Source: Gracilimonas tropica DSM 19535
Lineage (GTDB): Bacteria > Bacteroidota > Rhodothermia > Balneolales > Balneolaceae
DNA length: 64,000 bases
NCBI RefSeq assembly: GCF_000375425.1
Contig: NZ_AQXG01000006.1
Coordinates: 115,076 to 179,075, forward strand
Direction of reading: 5' to 3'
In this document: piece by piece, positions 36,283 through 44,531 of the stretch
Numbering within the stretch: position 1 is the stretch's first letter
Layout: every line of letters begins with the position of its first letter
Notes under the pieces: model-generated
Told to the model about the DNA's origin: nothing
What the model saw: only the letters and a program-made list of their open reading frames with translations
Databases searched by the model: none
Position numbers and translations under genes: made by a program

Positions 36283-37218
36283 TTAGGCTACGCAGTCCTC
36301 GATGAGGTAACCGAGGTCATTCGCAGTAATCAATTCCTTCACGGATTCACCGTTACGAACGCGAGTTCCGCCTTTAAGGCCAACCTTACTGTCAGGCTCC
36401 TGGCCAGCTACCGGATCACCAAACTGAGCGGTGTAACCGTAAGTCATCCCGCGTTGAGTGTTAGCGTTGCGATTCTGATAAAACAGAACCATGTGCTTAC
36501 CCCAAACCCGAACGAGATTCACATCCTGTCCTGGCTTAGCGTTATTCACCCAGCCTTCACCTACAATGATCTCTTCCAGCTCAAACAACTCAGCCACTTG
36601 CTCGCGGGTAGCAAGGCCTTTGTCTCCGGAATTACCATGAACGGCTTTCACGATATCGGGATGCTGACGGAGTTTAGTCCAGGCAGCCTGCCCGATAACA
36701 GCCTTATTAGGCCGCATAATGCAGGCATCAATAGCGCCTTGAATGTCATCGATCGGAGAAGAGTTAGCCCCGTCATTCCACTGATCAGTACCACTAAGCT
36801 GTACCTTATTGGATGAGGCATAGTTGTTAGGATCCTGAACGGCGGTAGCGGTTCGAACTTCATGATCAAGAAGTATCAGCTCTCGCAGGCCTTCAGTAGC
36901 ATGTTGCACCGGGTCGTAGTTTGCAGGCGCGTTATCGATGTCATCCTGCGGAACAACATCATCCAGACCGTAGTCTTCAGTAGATGAGGTTTTCTCCTGG
37001 GCATCGAAGTTCACCTGGTTAGGAGTGCCGCGACGTCCGACCTTCGTATTTGGAAGGGTAAACATCTGGCCTTTAGGATACTCCAGGTACTTAAATTCTT
37101 TCTTGCCAACCGGAATACGTGGAAGTACTTCGTCAGCGACAAGCCGGGGGTTTTTATACGCGATCGAAATCGCTACTAATTCCGGATCTGTTGGAAATGG
37201 AAATTTTGTTACTGGCAT
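36283..37218 (-). CDS. Major capsid protein
   Basis: 311 residues. It opens MPVTKFPFPTDPELVAISIA with LVADEVLPRIPVGKKEF, matching the E-type major capsid family of phages related to Mu. The order protease/scaffold, decoration, capsid is standard. It assembles the icosahedral head. A terminator follows it. Confidence 0.85.
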   Translation of the reverse strand: MPVTKFPFPTDPELVAISIAYKNPRLVADEVLPRIPVGKKEFKYLEYPKGQMFTLPNTKVGRRGTPNQVNFDAQEKTSSTEDYGLDDVVPQDDIDNAPANYDPVQHATEGLRELILLDHEVRTATAVQDPNNYASSNKVQLSGTDQWNDGANSSPIDDIQGAIDACIMRPNKAVIGQAAWTKLRQHPDIVKAVHGNSGDKGLATREQVAELFELEEIIVGEGWVNNAKPGQDVNLVRVWGKHMVLFYQNRNANTQRGMTYGYTAQFGDPVAGQEPDSKVGLKGGTRVRNGESVKELITANDLGYLIEDCVA

Positions 37219-37248
37219 TGGTTAGTTCGGTTTAGTTAATGAAAATTA

Positions 37249-37626
37249 TTATTCGCCCTGGATCTCGCCGGGTGCAAGAATTACACTGCCGATATCGCCA
37301 TCAGCACCACTTACTGCAGCCCAGCCAATGATTCGGTTATTCACTCCGGTAGCAGGTGCAGCAGCAACTGCCTTACCGTTTGCGTCAGAAGTCAAAGCAG
37401 CCCCGCGGGTTACATTACCTCCGAATTCTACTTGAGCGATACCGCTCATAATTACATCCACGCGGTCTCCGGAAGCAGAATCTACTTCAGTACTTACCCC
37501 GATCAGGGCATCCGTTGCAGCAGCAGCCTGAACTGCAAGCTCATCACCGCTGCCAAATTTCACGATCCGATGCTTGGTTACAGCGGCACCGGCTTCAAAG
37601 TTTTTAATTAATCCTGGTGTGTTCAT
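37249..37626 (-). CDS. Capsid decoration protein (DUF2190-like)
   Basis: 125 residues rich in Ala, Gly and Val. It starts MNTPGLIKNFEAGAAVTKHR and has VDVIMSGIAQVEFGGNVTRG, typical of DUF2190 head-fibre/cement proteins. It stabilises the capsid surface. It overlaps the protease/scaffold gene by 4 nt. Confidence 0.8.
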   Translation of the reverse strand: MNTPGLIKNFEAGAAVTKHRIVKFGSGDELAVQAAAATDALIGVSTEVDSASGDRVDVIMSGIAQVEFGGNVTRGAALTSDANGKAVAAAPATGVNNRIIGWAAVSGADGDIGSVILAPGEIQGE

Positions 37627-38531
37627 TTGGTATCCTTGTTTTCGTTTTTAACATGATTTAGGGCCTCGCTGTAAGAGACAATTTTCCCTTCCTTCTTCAT
37701 CTTCTCCTGGTAAGCCGTGATCTTCTCAGCAAGCTGATGCGGTGTCAAGCCTTCCTCACTGTCTCCATCGGTAAACTCTTCCCCGAATTTCAACTGATCC
37801 TTAAGGCCGGTTAGCATCTCCTTAAAAGTCTCCAGGGCATTCGCCTTCTCATCTTCCTGATCTACTTTATCCAGGTGTTTGAAAAGGGCCACGGCTTTCT
37901 CGCGGAACTTAGGCTCCAGCTTACCGGCTTCAACTTTCGTATCCAGGAAGGATTCAAAGCTGCTCTTGCGAGTCTCAAATTCCATCTGCTTGGTTTTATC
38001 CGCATAAGTCTGAGTCTTCGTTTTCTCCTGGGTAAGCTCGGTTTCAAGACGGGATTTTTCCTGCTCAGCAGCATCGGCCTTAGCTTTGAAATGCGCTACA
38101 GCGAAATCATTCGCGAAAGAAGGATCCTCCTCAAAGCTATATTCAACAGCCGACTCCTCCTTAAAACTGATAGGCTCCATCCCTTTTACAGCCGGGGTAT
38201 CCTTGCCGAGCATGGCAAGCCCCTTCAGGTATAAACCTTTGCCTTCCAGGTCTTCGTACAGCTCAATAGAATGCCGCTTCAGCATCTTCTTGGCTACATA
38301 TTCTTTAAGCTCGTCGGTTACATCTTTAAAGGAAGCCATCAACCGATCGCCCTCTGCTTTAAGCTCTTTGATCCAGCCGTAAGCGTATCCATCCCCGTAA
38401 TGGAAAATAGAAATGGGTGCCTCACACAGATCAGGATCGTAGTTATTGGCAATTGCCTGGATGTCTTCTTCCGATACATTCCGCTGCGGATAGCTTCCCG
38501 CCCGGAAAATCTCATAAAATTTCTCGTCCAT
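37623..38531 (-). CDS. Mu gpI-like head protease/scaffold
   Basis: 302 residues. The N-terminal part (about 1-130) has YPQRNVSEEDIQAIANNYDP and KRHSIELYEDL, like phage I-type maturation proteases. The rest is a charged coiled-coil scaffold (AEQEKSRLETELTQEKTKTQ). It processes and shapes the procapsid. It is the first gene of the leftward capsid/tail operon, across a 176-nt gap from the divergent packaging operon. Confidence 0.82.
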   Translation of the reverse strand: MDEKFYEIFRAGSYPQRNVSEEDIQAIANNYDPDLCEAPISIFHYGDGYAYGWIKELKAEGDRLMASFKDVTDELKEYVAKKMLKRHSIELYEDLEGKGLYLKGLAMLGKDTPAVKGMEPISFKEESAVEYSFEEDPSFANDFAVAHFKAKADAAEQEKSRLETELTQEKTKTQTYADKTKQMEFETRKSSFESFLDTKVEAGKLEPKFREKAVALFKHLDKVDQEDEKANALETFKEMLTGLKDQLKFGEEFTDGDSEEGLTPHQLAEKITAYQEKMKKEGKIVSYSEALNHVKNENKDTK

Positions 38532-38707
38532 GTTTTCAGATTGGTTTGCTCGCCCCAGGCATTAGGCCAAAGGGTGGTTTTTTCGATTCAACATGGGAGA
38601 ATCTACTGCGGGGGCAGGTGGGATTTATACTAAACGGTTTAGTAATAAAGGGCCCTCTCGCAGAACTATATTCGTGCCATAATACGAAATCAAAATCTAC
38701 TTAGTCA
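38532..38707. promoter_or_regulatory. Divergent late promoter region with palindrome
   Basis: This gap separates the leftward capsid/tail operon from the rightward packaging operon. ACTAAACGGTTTAGT (38629-38643, with outer TA/TA) is a perfect 7-bp-arm palindrome almost identical to the one at 20173-20187. ATTCGT...ACGAA near 38670-38688 is a second, weaker inverted repeat. A shared regulator such as a Mor/C-type activator could bind here; this is inference. Confidence 0.5.
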
Positions 38708-39070
38708 ATGCAAGAAGCACAGCAAATCCCGGAGATGGCACAATGGATCGTTGAAAGTGGCCTTAGTGCTGCACTTTTAGGGGTACTTATTTGGGTCGTA
38801 AAAAAAATGTTATCGCAATTCGACCAATCCAGTACACAGGCATTCCAGGCCCTCAAGGAAATTAGCGAAGCCAAAGATAAACAACTGAAAGAGGCCTTCG
38901 ATCAACACGTCCGGTTGAGCGAGAAGATCCTCTCTATAACCAAAGATTTTCACGAAGAGGAAGCGGCTCAGCGTGACCTTCTCACAAGAATATTAACCCG
39001 GATGGAGGAGAAACTGGATCAGCCGGTTCGGTGCCCCGCCCAAATCCACGAAAGAACAAAGGACAATTAA
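38708..39070 (+). CDS. Single-pass membrane protein with coiled coil
   Basis: 120 residues. One hydrophobic segment (about 19-33, ALLGVLIWVVKKM) precedes a helical coiled coil. First gene of the rightward packaging operon. It could be a second lysis or holin-like protein, or a spanin-like protein; the sequence does not decide. Confidence 0.6.
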   Translation: MQEAQQIPEMAQWIVESGLSAALLGVLIWVVKKMLSQFDQSSTQAFQALKEISEAKDKQLKEAFDQHVRLSEKILSITKDFHEEEAAQRDLLTRILTRMEEKLDQPVRCPAQIHERTKDN

Positions 39071-39319
39071 ATGAGTAGTGAATTTAGAAAACTCCGCGGG
39101 GAGCGAATGCAACTTAAGCAGGACTTAAAAACCCTCGAGATCCGCGCCGACAATCACATTATCAATATCCGGAACAAGATCGATCCCTTATTGGACTTCG
39201 ACGAGATTGAGATCGACCACGCCGAACAGTCGGTGATCAGTCTTAAAGTAATTATTACTGAAGCCAAGAAGATCCGGGAGCGCCTGGATAAAATCTCCAA
39301 ACTGATCGGCGATGAGTAA
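39071..39319 (+). CDS. Small helical phage protein
   Basis: 82 residues, almost all charged helix (LRGERMQLKQDLKTLEIRAD). It lies 0 nt from the previous stop and overlaps the terminase small subunit by 8 nt. No family is recognised; it may assist packaging or lysis. Confidence 0.65.
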   Translation: MSSEFRKLRGERMQLKQDLKTLEIRADNHIINIRNKIDPLLDFDEIEIDHAEQSVISLKVIITEAKKIRERLDKISKLIGDE

Positions 39320-39716
39320 GAAAGCCCTATATAACGATGAAGCCTCCAGGCTATATATCTACGAAGGGTATCAGCTCTCTCAGCTCGAGGAATACTTCAA
39401 AGGCCGGGTGTCTGGCCGAACGCTTTGGGCGTGGAAAGAAGAAGGAGAATGGGATCGCAAGCGAGATAAGCACGAAAAAAACCAAACGGATATTAGAGGT
39501 ATGGTTGTGGAGCTTGCCAGGCTAACACTAAAAGAAGCGATTGCTGATCCTGCAGATTCACAAAAAGTATATGCAGCGATGGCAGCCATAGGGAGAATTG
39601 GTCAAAAGAACTTTTTGGAGATCGTTTCCGGACTGGATGGTAATAATGAAGAAAAAGAAGAGAAGAAAGACTTCAAGGAATTATTTGAACTACTTCAGAA
39701 GCAACTGAAAGGATAA
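39312..39716 (+). CDS. Terminase small subunit-like protein (Mu gp27 / DUF1804 type)
   Basis: 134 residues. The N-terminus has a helix-turn-helix-like YIYEGYQLSQLEEYFKGRVS plus TLWAWKEEGEWDRKRDKHEK, as in DUF1804 proteins that precede the gp28 terminase. The C-terminus is acidic and Lys-rich. It is likely to bind phage DNA. Its last base is the first base of the large subunit gene. Confidence 0.7.
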   Translation: MSKKALYNDEASRLYIYEGYQLSQLEEYFKGRVSGRTLWAWKEEGEWDRKRDKHEKNQTDIRGMVVELARLTLKEAIADPADSQKVYAAMAAIGRIGQKNFLEIVSGLDGNNEEKEEKKDFKELFELLQKQLKG

Positions 39717-41083
39717 TGGAACAACCTCATTTTTTACCATATCAAAAAGCCTGGCTGGATGACAAATCAGATATAAAGATCTGGGAGAAGTCGAGACGGA
39801 TCGGGGCTACTTACGTTCAGTCTTATGAAGACTTCGAGTTTGGTATGGAGACCGGTAGAAAGGTTTGGTTCTCTTCAGCTGATGAATCCGCCGCACGGGA
39901 ATACATCGATTACATAGCTATTTGGTGTAGCCTTTTTAATACCGTGGCCAATTTTTCGAATGGAGAGGTAATCATCGATGAGAAAAAAGATATCAAAGCG
40001 CTGCAGGTTGAACTTCCTACAGGAGCCACCATAAACGCACTAACCTCTAACCCTAAACGCTTTCGATCGAAAGGTGGTAAAGCTGTTTGGGATGAAGCTG
40101 CCTGGCATGATGATCCCGATGCAATGTGGCGTGCTTTGGAACCGGCAACGATGTGGGGAGATCCTATACGTATTCTATCAACCCACAATGGGAAAAGAAC
40201 ATTTTACCGACTGATTGAAAAGGTAAAGTCGGGAGAAATGAAAGGCTCCGTTCATACAGTAACGATCGTTGATGCTGTAAATGATGGCTTAGTAGATAAA
40301 ATTTATGGCCGGCAAACCACTCAGGAAGAAAGACAAGAGTGGCTGGATATAAGAAAGAGTCGTTGTATCGATGAGATCCAGTGGCTTCAGGAATACATGT
40401 GCTTAGCAGTTGATGAAGCGGATGCCTTTTTATCCTACGAGATGATCGCAGCAATCGAAGATTCCCACGTCCTTTGGAATAATGGAATCCCGGATACAAT
40501 AAATGGAGACCTGTACCTCGGTGTTGATATCGCAAGGAAAAAACACTTCACCGTCTTTTGGCTGGAAGAAAAGATAGGACCGATGAAATTTACCCGGGTT
40601 GTGAAGAAACTGCAGAATGCAACCTTCAGAGCACAGAAGCAAATCCTATACAAATATTTGGCACTGCCAAAACTTAGAAGATGCTGTATCGATGCGACCG
40701 GTTTAGGTATGCAGTTAGCTGAGGAAGCCCAGCAAGACTATGGAAGGTTTAAGGTCGAGCCGGTCAACTTCACAAATTCCGTCAAAGAAGATCTGGCTTA
40801 TAATCTCCGGCGGAGTGTTGAGGAGAAATCATCAATTATTCCTGAAAGTCAGGAGATCCGGGAAGACCTTCATGCGGTTCGAAAGGTAGTTACCAAATCA
40901 AACAATGTGCGGTTTGACGTAGATAGTTCAATCGCTGGTCACGCAGATCACTTTTGGGCATTTGCTTTATGCGAGGAAGCTGCCAAAACCTACAAAGGTC
41001 AACCCAGCGTGGCATCCACCGGAACCCTAAAAGGCGACAACATGACTCGGAACTACTTCGATGGTATTCCTTCAGGTTTCTAA
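39716..41083 (+). CDS. Terminase large subunit (Mu gp28-like)
   Basis: 455 residues. WEKSRRIGATY (about 23-33) is the Walker A-like site, GGKAVWDEAAWHDDP the Walker B, and YLGVDIARKKHFTVFW the RNase H-type nuclease start. It packages DNA into heads using ATP; Mu-type phages package by headful including flanking host DNA. The length and order match Mu. A 98-nt gap with a small GCCGAT/ATCGGC hairpin follows before the portal gene. Confidence 0.92.
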   Translation: MEQPHFLPYQKAWLDDKSDIKIWEKSRRIGATYVQSYEDFEFGMETGRKVWFSSADESAAREYIDYIAIWCSLFNTVANFSNGEVIIDEKKDIKALQVELPTGATINALTSNPKRFRSKGGKAVWDEAAWHDDPDAMWRALEPATMWGDPIRILSTHNGKRTFYRLIEKVKSGEMKGSVHTVTIVDAVNDGLVDKIYGRQTTQEERQEWLDIRKSRCIDEIQWLQEYMCLAVDEADAFLSYEMIAAIEDSHVLWNNGIPDTINGDLYLGVDIARKKHFTVFWLEEKIGPMKFTRVVKKLQNATFRAQKQILYKYLALPKLRRCCIDATGLGMQLAEEAQQDYGRFKVEPVNFTNSVKEDLAYNLRRSVEEKSSIIPESQEIREDLHAVRKVVTKSNNVRFDVDSSIAGHADHFWAFALCEEAAKTYKGQPSVASTGTLKGDNMTRNYFDGIPSGF

Positions 41084-41181
41084 AAGTGTTTAATCCCTGT
41101 TTAATGCTTTCGAGAATCGTTTAAGAAAATTTAAAAGTATCAGTAGCCGATTTCACAGACATCGGCGCTTAGAATCGAAAT

Positions 41182-42903
41182 TTGATTACTATGAAATACC
41201 CGGCACATAAATACAATTCTGGTATCTCCCGCGAGCTCAAAACTGAGATGGCTACACGGGATGCTACTTTTTTTATTTCCGTACTGAATGCCCTCCCTAA
41301 TCCGGATCCGATTCTACGGAAAACCGGTAACCGGATTCAGGTTTACAGAGATCTGACAGCGGATTGGGAGGTGTTTTCAGCAATAGAATTAATTGATTCA
41401 GGTCTAAGTGATTTAGACTGGGAAATTGTAGCAAATGAAAACTCCTCTGAATTAGCAAACTTTGCGGAGGAGTTAGTAAAGAGCTGGGATCCGTACAAAA
41501 TAATGACCGATTGCATAGAGGCCAGGGGCTTTGGGTATCAGCCTTTCGAAAATATTTGGCATTCTTATGATGGCCGGTGGATAATTAAGGAGATAATTGC
41601 CAAGCCCCAGGAATGGTTTAACTATGACACGAAGAATCGTTTGCAATTCATTAGCAAAGATAACCCGCAAGGTAGTCTGATTGAAGATAACCGAAAAATT
41701 ATTGTTGCACGTAATCGGCCAACGTACCTAAATCCTTACGGAGAATCTGCCTATTCAAGAATTTTCTGGCCCATAGCCTTCAAAAAAGGCGGCATGAGTT
41801 TCTGGGTGAAGTTCCTGGAGAAATACGGAATGCCATGGGTGGTTGGAAAACAACCGAGAGGAACCGGGCAAAAAGAAACCAACGAATTCCTGACCCAACT
41901 TCATAACATGGTGCAGGATGCCGTTTCCGTAATTCCGGATGATAGCTCTGTTGATCTTAAGGACTCTCCATTTAGAGCATCCTCATCTGGTAGTTACCAA
42001 AATCATATTGATTACTGTGATAAAGTCATTAATAAAGTGATCTTATCTAACGAGATGAGTATGGGAACTTCAAAAAAAGGTTCAGAAATACGAGGTGATG
42101 CCGCCAAAAACTACGAAGTCTCCGAAAAAGTAATAAAGAAAGTAGCCGGGTTCGCCCAGAAAGCAATTAACGAGGCTCTTGAAATGATCTGGGCTGTCAA
42201 CTTTGAAGGGATACCGCCAACAATTTCCATCTATCCACCTAAAGAGGTACAGAAAGACCGGGCAGATCGAGACAAAACCCTCACTGAAACCGGCGTGAAA
42301 TTCACCGAAAAGTACTATAAGGATAATTATGACCTCGCTGATGACGATTTCGAACTCGTAGATCCTAAGAAGAATCAACCTCCGACTCCACCGCGATCAG
42401 CTCCAACGCCTCCGGAAGATCCTGAGCCTGAAGAAACGCCCGACCCGGAAGAGGAGGACTTCAGTCACAAAACCGGATGCCAGTGCGGGGCCTGCCGTAA
42501 AGCCAAAGTGAAGAACTTCAGTGAAAAGCTCTCATTGGAAAAAGCGCTCGGACTGAATCTTGATAAACTCCGGGACGTCCTGAAGCAAAAGAAGAAACTC
42601 GATTTCAATGATGCCCTCGAAGAAAATTCTATGGCCGGACTCGAAGAACTCGAAAAACTTATCGAAGCATCTGCCGGCGACGAATCTGCCCAGGAATTAC
42701 AGGATATCATCAGCGAGCAATTGCAGCCTATGTTTGAACTCATAGAGCAGGCGGAGGATTACGACGAAGTGATTCAAACCCTGGCAACCGCTTATCCGGA
42801 AATGGAGGTCGAGGAGTTGCAGGATCGGATTGCGAAAGCCTACTTCATTGCAGATATCCTGGGCCGGATTACCGAGGAAGAAAATCAGGAGATCGAAGAA
42901 TGA
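41182..42903 (+). CDS. Portal protein (Mu gp29, DUF935)
   Basis: 573 residues. The first about 400 residues match the DUF935 portal family, for example FSAIELIDSGLSDLDWEI and MSFWVKFLEKYGMPWVVG. The C-terminal about 160 residues are unusual: a Pro-rich linker (PPTPPRSAPTPPEDPEPEE), a Cys motif GCQCGACRKAK and an acidic helical tail. Portals form the dodecameric DNA gate. The function of the Cys motif is unknown. Confidence 0.88.
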   Translation: MITMKYPAHKYNSGISRELKTEMATRDATFFISVLNALPNPDPILRKTGNRIQVYRDLTADWEVFSAIELIDSGLSDLDWEIVANENSSELANFAEELVKSWDPYKIMTDCIEARGFGYQPFENIWHSYDGRWIIKEIIAKPQEWFNYDTKNRLQFISKDNPQGSLIEDNRKIIVARNRPTYLNPYGESAYSRIFWPIAFKKGGMSFWVKFLEKYGMPWVVGKQPRGTGQKETNEFLTQLHNMVQDAVSVIPDDSSVDLKDSPFRASSSGSYQNHIDYCDKVINKVILSNEMSMGTSKKGSEIRGDAAKNYEVSEKVIKKVAGFAQKAINEALEMIWAVNFEGIPPTISIYPPKEVQKDRADRDKTLTETGVKFTEKYYKDNYDLADDDFELVDPKKNQPPTPPRSAPTPPEDPEPEETPDPEEEDFSHKTGCQCGACRKAKVKNFSEKLSLEKALGLNLDKLRDVLKQKKKLDFNDALEENSMAGLEELEKLIEASAGDESAQELQDIISEQLQPMFELIEQAEDYDEVIQTLATAYPEMEVEELQDRIAKAYFIADILGRITEEENQEIEE

Positions 42904-43169
42904 TACAGCCGAATATAGTTGAAGGACTTTTGCGATACGTAAACAAGGCTATGCGATTAGCTGAATATTACGATGAGTTAATGGAGGCCTTCGATATCAA
43001 GAAAAGCGACCCAGTAGAATACCTGAATTACTACCACCGCATCGATCGAATTTGGAAGGAACTGGACGAACGCCGCGAACTCGGCGAAGGCAATGATGAA
43101 ATCCTCGAAGCCTGGGAGCGCGTCCACATCAAAGCCTGTGAAATCTACCAACAACTAAACCCTATTTAA
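42900..43169 (+). CDS. Small phage protein of unknown function
   Basis: 89 residues, helical, overlapping the portal gene by 4 nt (ATGA). It carries LLRYVNKAMRLAEYYDELME and RELGEGNDEILEAWERV. No family is recognised; translation is coupled to the portal gene. Confidence 0.65.
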   Translation: MIQPNIVEGLLRYVNKAMRLAEYYDELMEAFDIKKSDPVEYLNYYHRIDRIWKELDERRELGEGNDEILEAWERVHIKACEIYQQLNPI

Positions 43170-43176
43170 GTTATAA

Positions 43177-43512
43177 ATGAAAGTAGCTGAGAAATATACG
43201 AGCGGGGATGTAGTACAGATTTTATTCTACTGTCCAGGTTGTGAAATGCATCATGGTCCGTGGGTAGAAGGAAATAATGTTCCTATATGGAAATGGAATG
43301 GATCTCTTGAAAAACCAACTTTCAGCCCGTCGTTATTAGTTAAAGGCGGTACATATAAAAGCGGGGAGTATATCGAGACCCAATGTCATTCGTATGTTAA
43401 AAACGGGAAAATTCAATTCCTTAATGACTGTTCTCATGAATTCGCTGGCCGGACAATCGAATTAGAACCCTTTGATGATTGCAAATCGTCAATCAAAATT
43501 CATAAATCATAA
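43177..43512 (+). CDS. Phage DUF6527-type protein
   Basis: 111 residues with a CxxC and His pattern: FYCPGCEMHHGPWVEG, PTFSPSLLVKGG, ETQCHSYVKNGKIQFLNDCS. Cys and His residues suggest a small metal-binding fold. Proteins of this kind are common cargo in tailed phages and have no known activity. It is located between the portal and the methyltransferase genes. Confidence 0.75.
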   Translation: MKVAEKYTSGDVVQILFYCPGCEMHHGPWVEGNNVPIWKWNGSLEKPTFSPSLLVKGGTYKSGEYIETQCHSYVKNGKIQFLNDCSHEFAGRTIELEPFDDCKSSIKIHKS

Positions 43513-43522
43513 ATCATAAATC

Positions 43523-44350
43523 ATGAAACCACCAGTCAGCTATTACGGCGGAAAACAACGCATGGCCAGCCAGATCATTTCTATGATTCCGGAGCATACC
43601 ATTTATACCGAATCATTTCTCGGAGGCGGAGCGGTTTTCTGGAATAAAGAACCTTCAGCTCATGAAGTGATCAATGACCTGGACGATAACATTGTCAACT
43701 TCTACCGGGTGCTGCAGGTGAATTTTGATGAGTTATTCCAGGAGATCTCAACTACGCTTCACAGCCGAACCCAACACCTGGATGCAAAGTACATCCTGAA
43801 AAGCGAACCCGAGAAGCTTTCAAAGTCTTACACTTACCGGTTGACTGATAACAGCATGAAGCCGGATCTCAGCGTTAGAAAGGCCTGGGCCTTTTGGGTG
43901 CAAGCGAATATGAGTTACAGCTCAAAACTATTCGGTGGTTTTGCTTACGATCGATCGGATGATGCCAAAACAACCCGTGCCATAATGAATAAACGGGAAG
44001 CGTTTCAACTGCACTATAAAGAGCGTTTAAAGAATGTTTGCATTGAGTGTAATGATGCGATCAAAGTGATCGAATCACGGGATACTAAAAACACCTTTCA
44101 TTATTGCGACCCTCCGTACTTCAATTCAAATTGTGGCCACTATGGTGGATATTCCAAGGAGGACTTTCAAGAGTTGCTCGAAAGCCTGGCCAACGTAAAA
44201 GGAAAGTTTCTGCTCTCCAGTTATCCCTCCGATATCCTGGAATACTATGTGAAAGAGTATGGCTGGAAACAATGGACCAAAACCACTTCAGTTTCAGTCA
44301 CCAACAAAACCAGCAAAAAGAAAACCGAAGTCCTAACCTATAATTACTAA
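43523..44350 (+). CDS. D12-class N6-adenine DNA methyltransferase (Dam-like)
   Basis: 275 residues. SYYGGKQRMA (about 6-15) binds SAM, FLGGGAVFW follows, and the catalytic DPPYFNS lies near residue 195. It methylates adenine in a specific site, probably protecting phage DNA from host restriction. Four AAATCAT-type direct repeats (43499-43523) precede the ATG, with no SD. No cognate endonuclease is nearby. Confidence 0.92.
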   Translation: MKPPVSYYGGKQRMASQIISMIPEHTIYTESFLGGGAVFWNKEPSAHEVINDLDDNIVNFYRVLQVNFDELFQEISTTLHSRTQHLDAKYILKSEPEKLSKSYTYRLTDNSMKPDLSVRKAWAFWVQANMSYSSKLFGGFAYDRSDDAKTTRAIMNKREAFQLHYKERLKNVCIECNDAIKVIESRDTKNTFHYCDPPYFNSNCGHYGGYSKEDFQELLESLANVKGKFLLSSYPSDILEYYVKEYGWKQWTKTTSVSVTNKTSKKKTEVLTYNY

Positions 44351-44353
44351 TCG

Positions 44354-44518
44354 ATGAGCAATCGCAAACCTTTAGAATTTTCTGAGTTCAAAGAAGCCCT
44401 TTTCAAAGAACACCCCGAAGCAAAAGAAGACTCCAGGGCAGAACTTCGAAGGGCCTATAAACGCTACTTAAAAGAGCGTCAAAAACCCATTTATAAGTCA
44501 GCCCGTTCTAAAAGCTAA
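44354..44518 (+). CDS. Small basic phage protein (54 residues)
   Basis: Starts at ATG 44354, 3 nt after the methyltransferase stop, and ends 13 nt before the head protein gene. The product is rich in Lys, Arg and Glu (RRAYKRYLKERQKP). No family is recognised. The close spacing supports translation. Confidence 0.65.
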   Translation: MSNRKPLEFSEFKEALFKEHPEAKEDSRAELRRAYKRYLKERQKPIYKSARSKS

Positions 44519-44531
44519 CACCTAAAACCTC

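Noticed and set aside
41084-41181. GCCGAT/ATCGGC hairpin as a terminator between terminase and portal genes
   Set aside because: The stem is only 6 bp and no T tract follows; the genes are probably one operon.
43499-43523. AAATCAT tandem repeats before the Dam-like gene, possible CRISPR-like array
   Set aside because: Seven-base units without spacers; a simple direct repeat.
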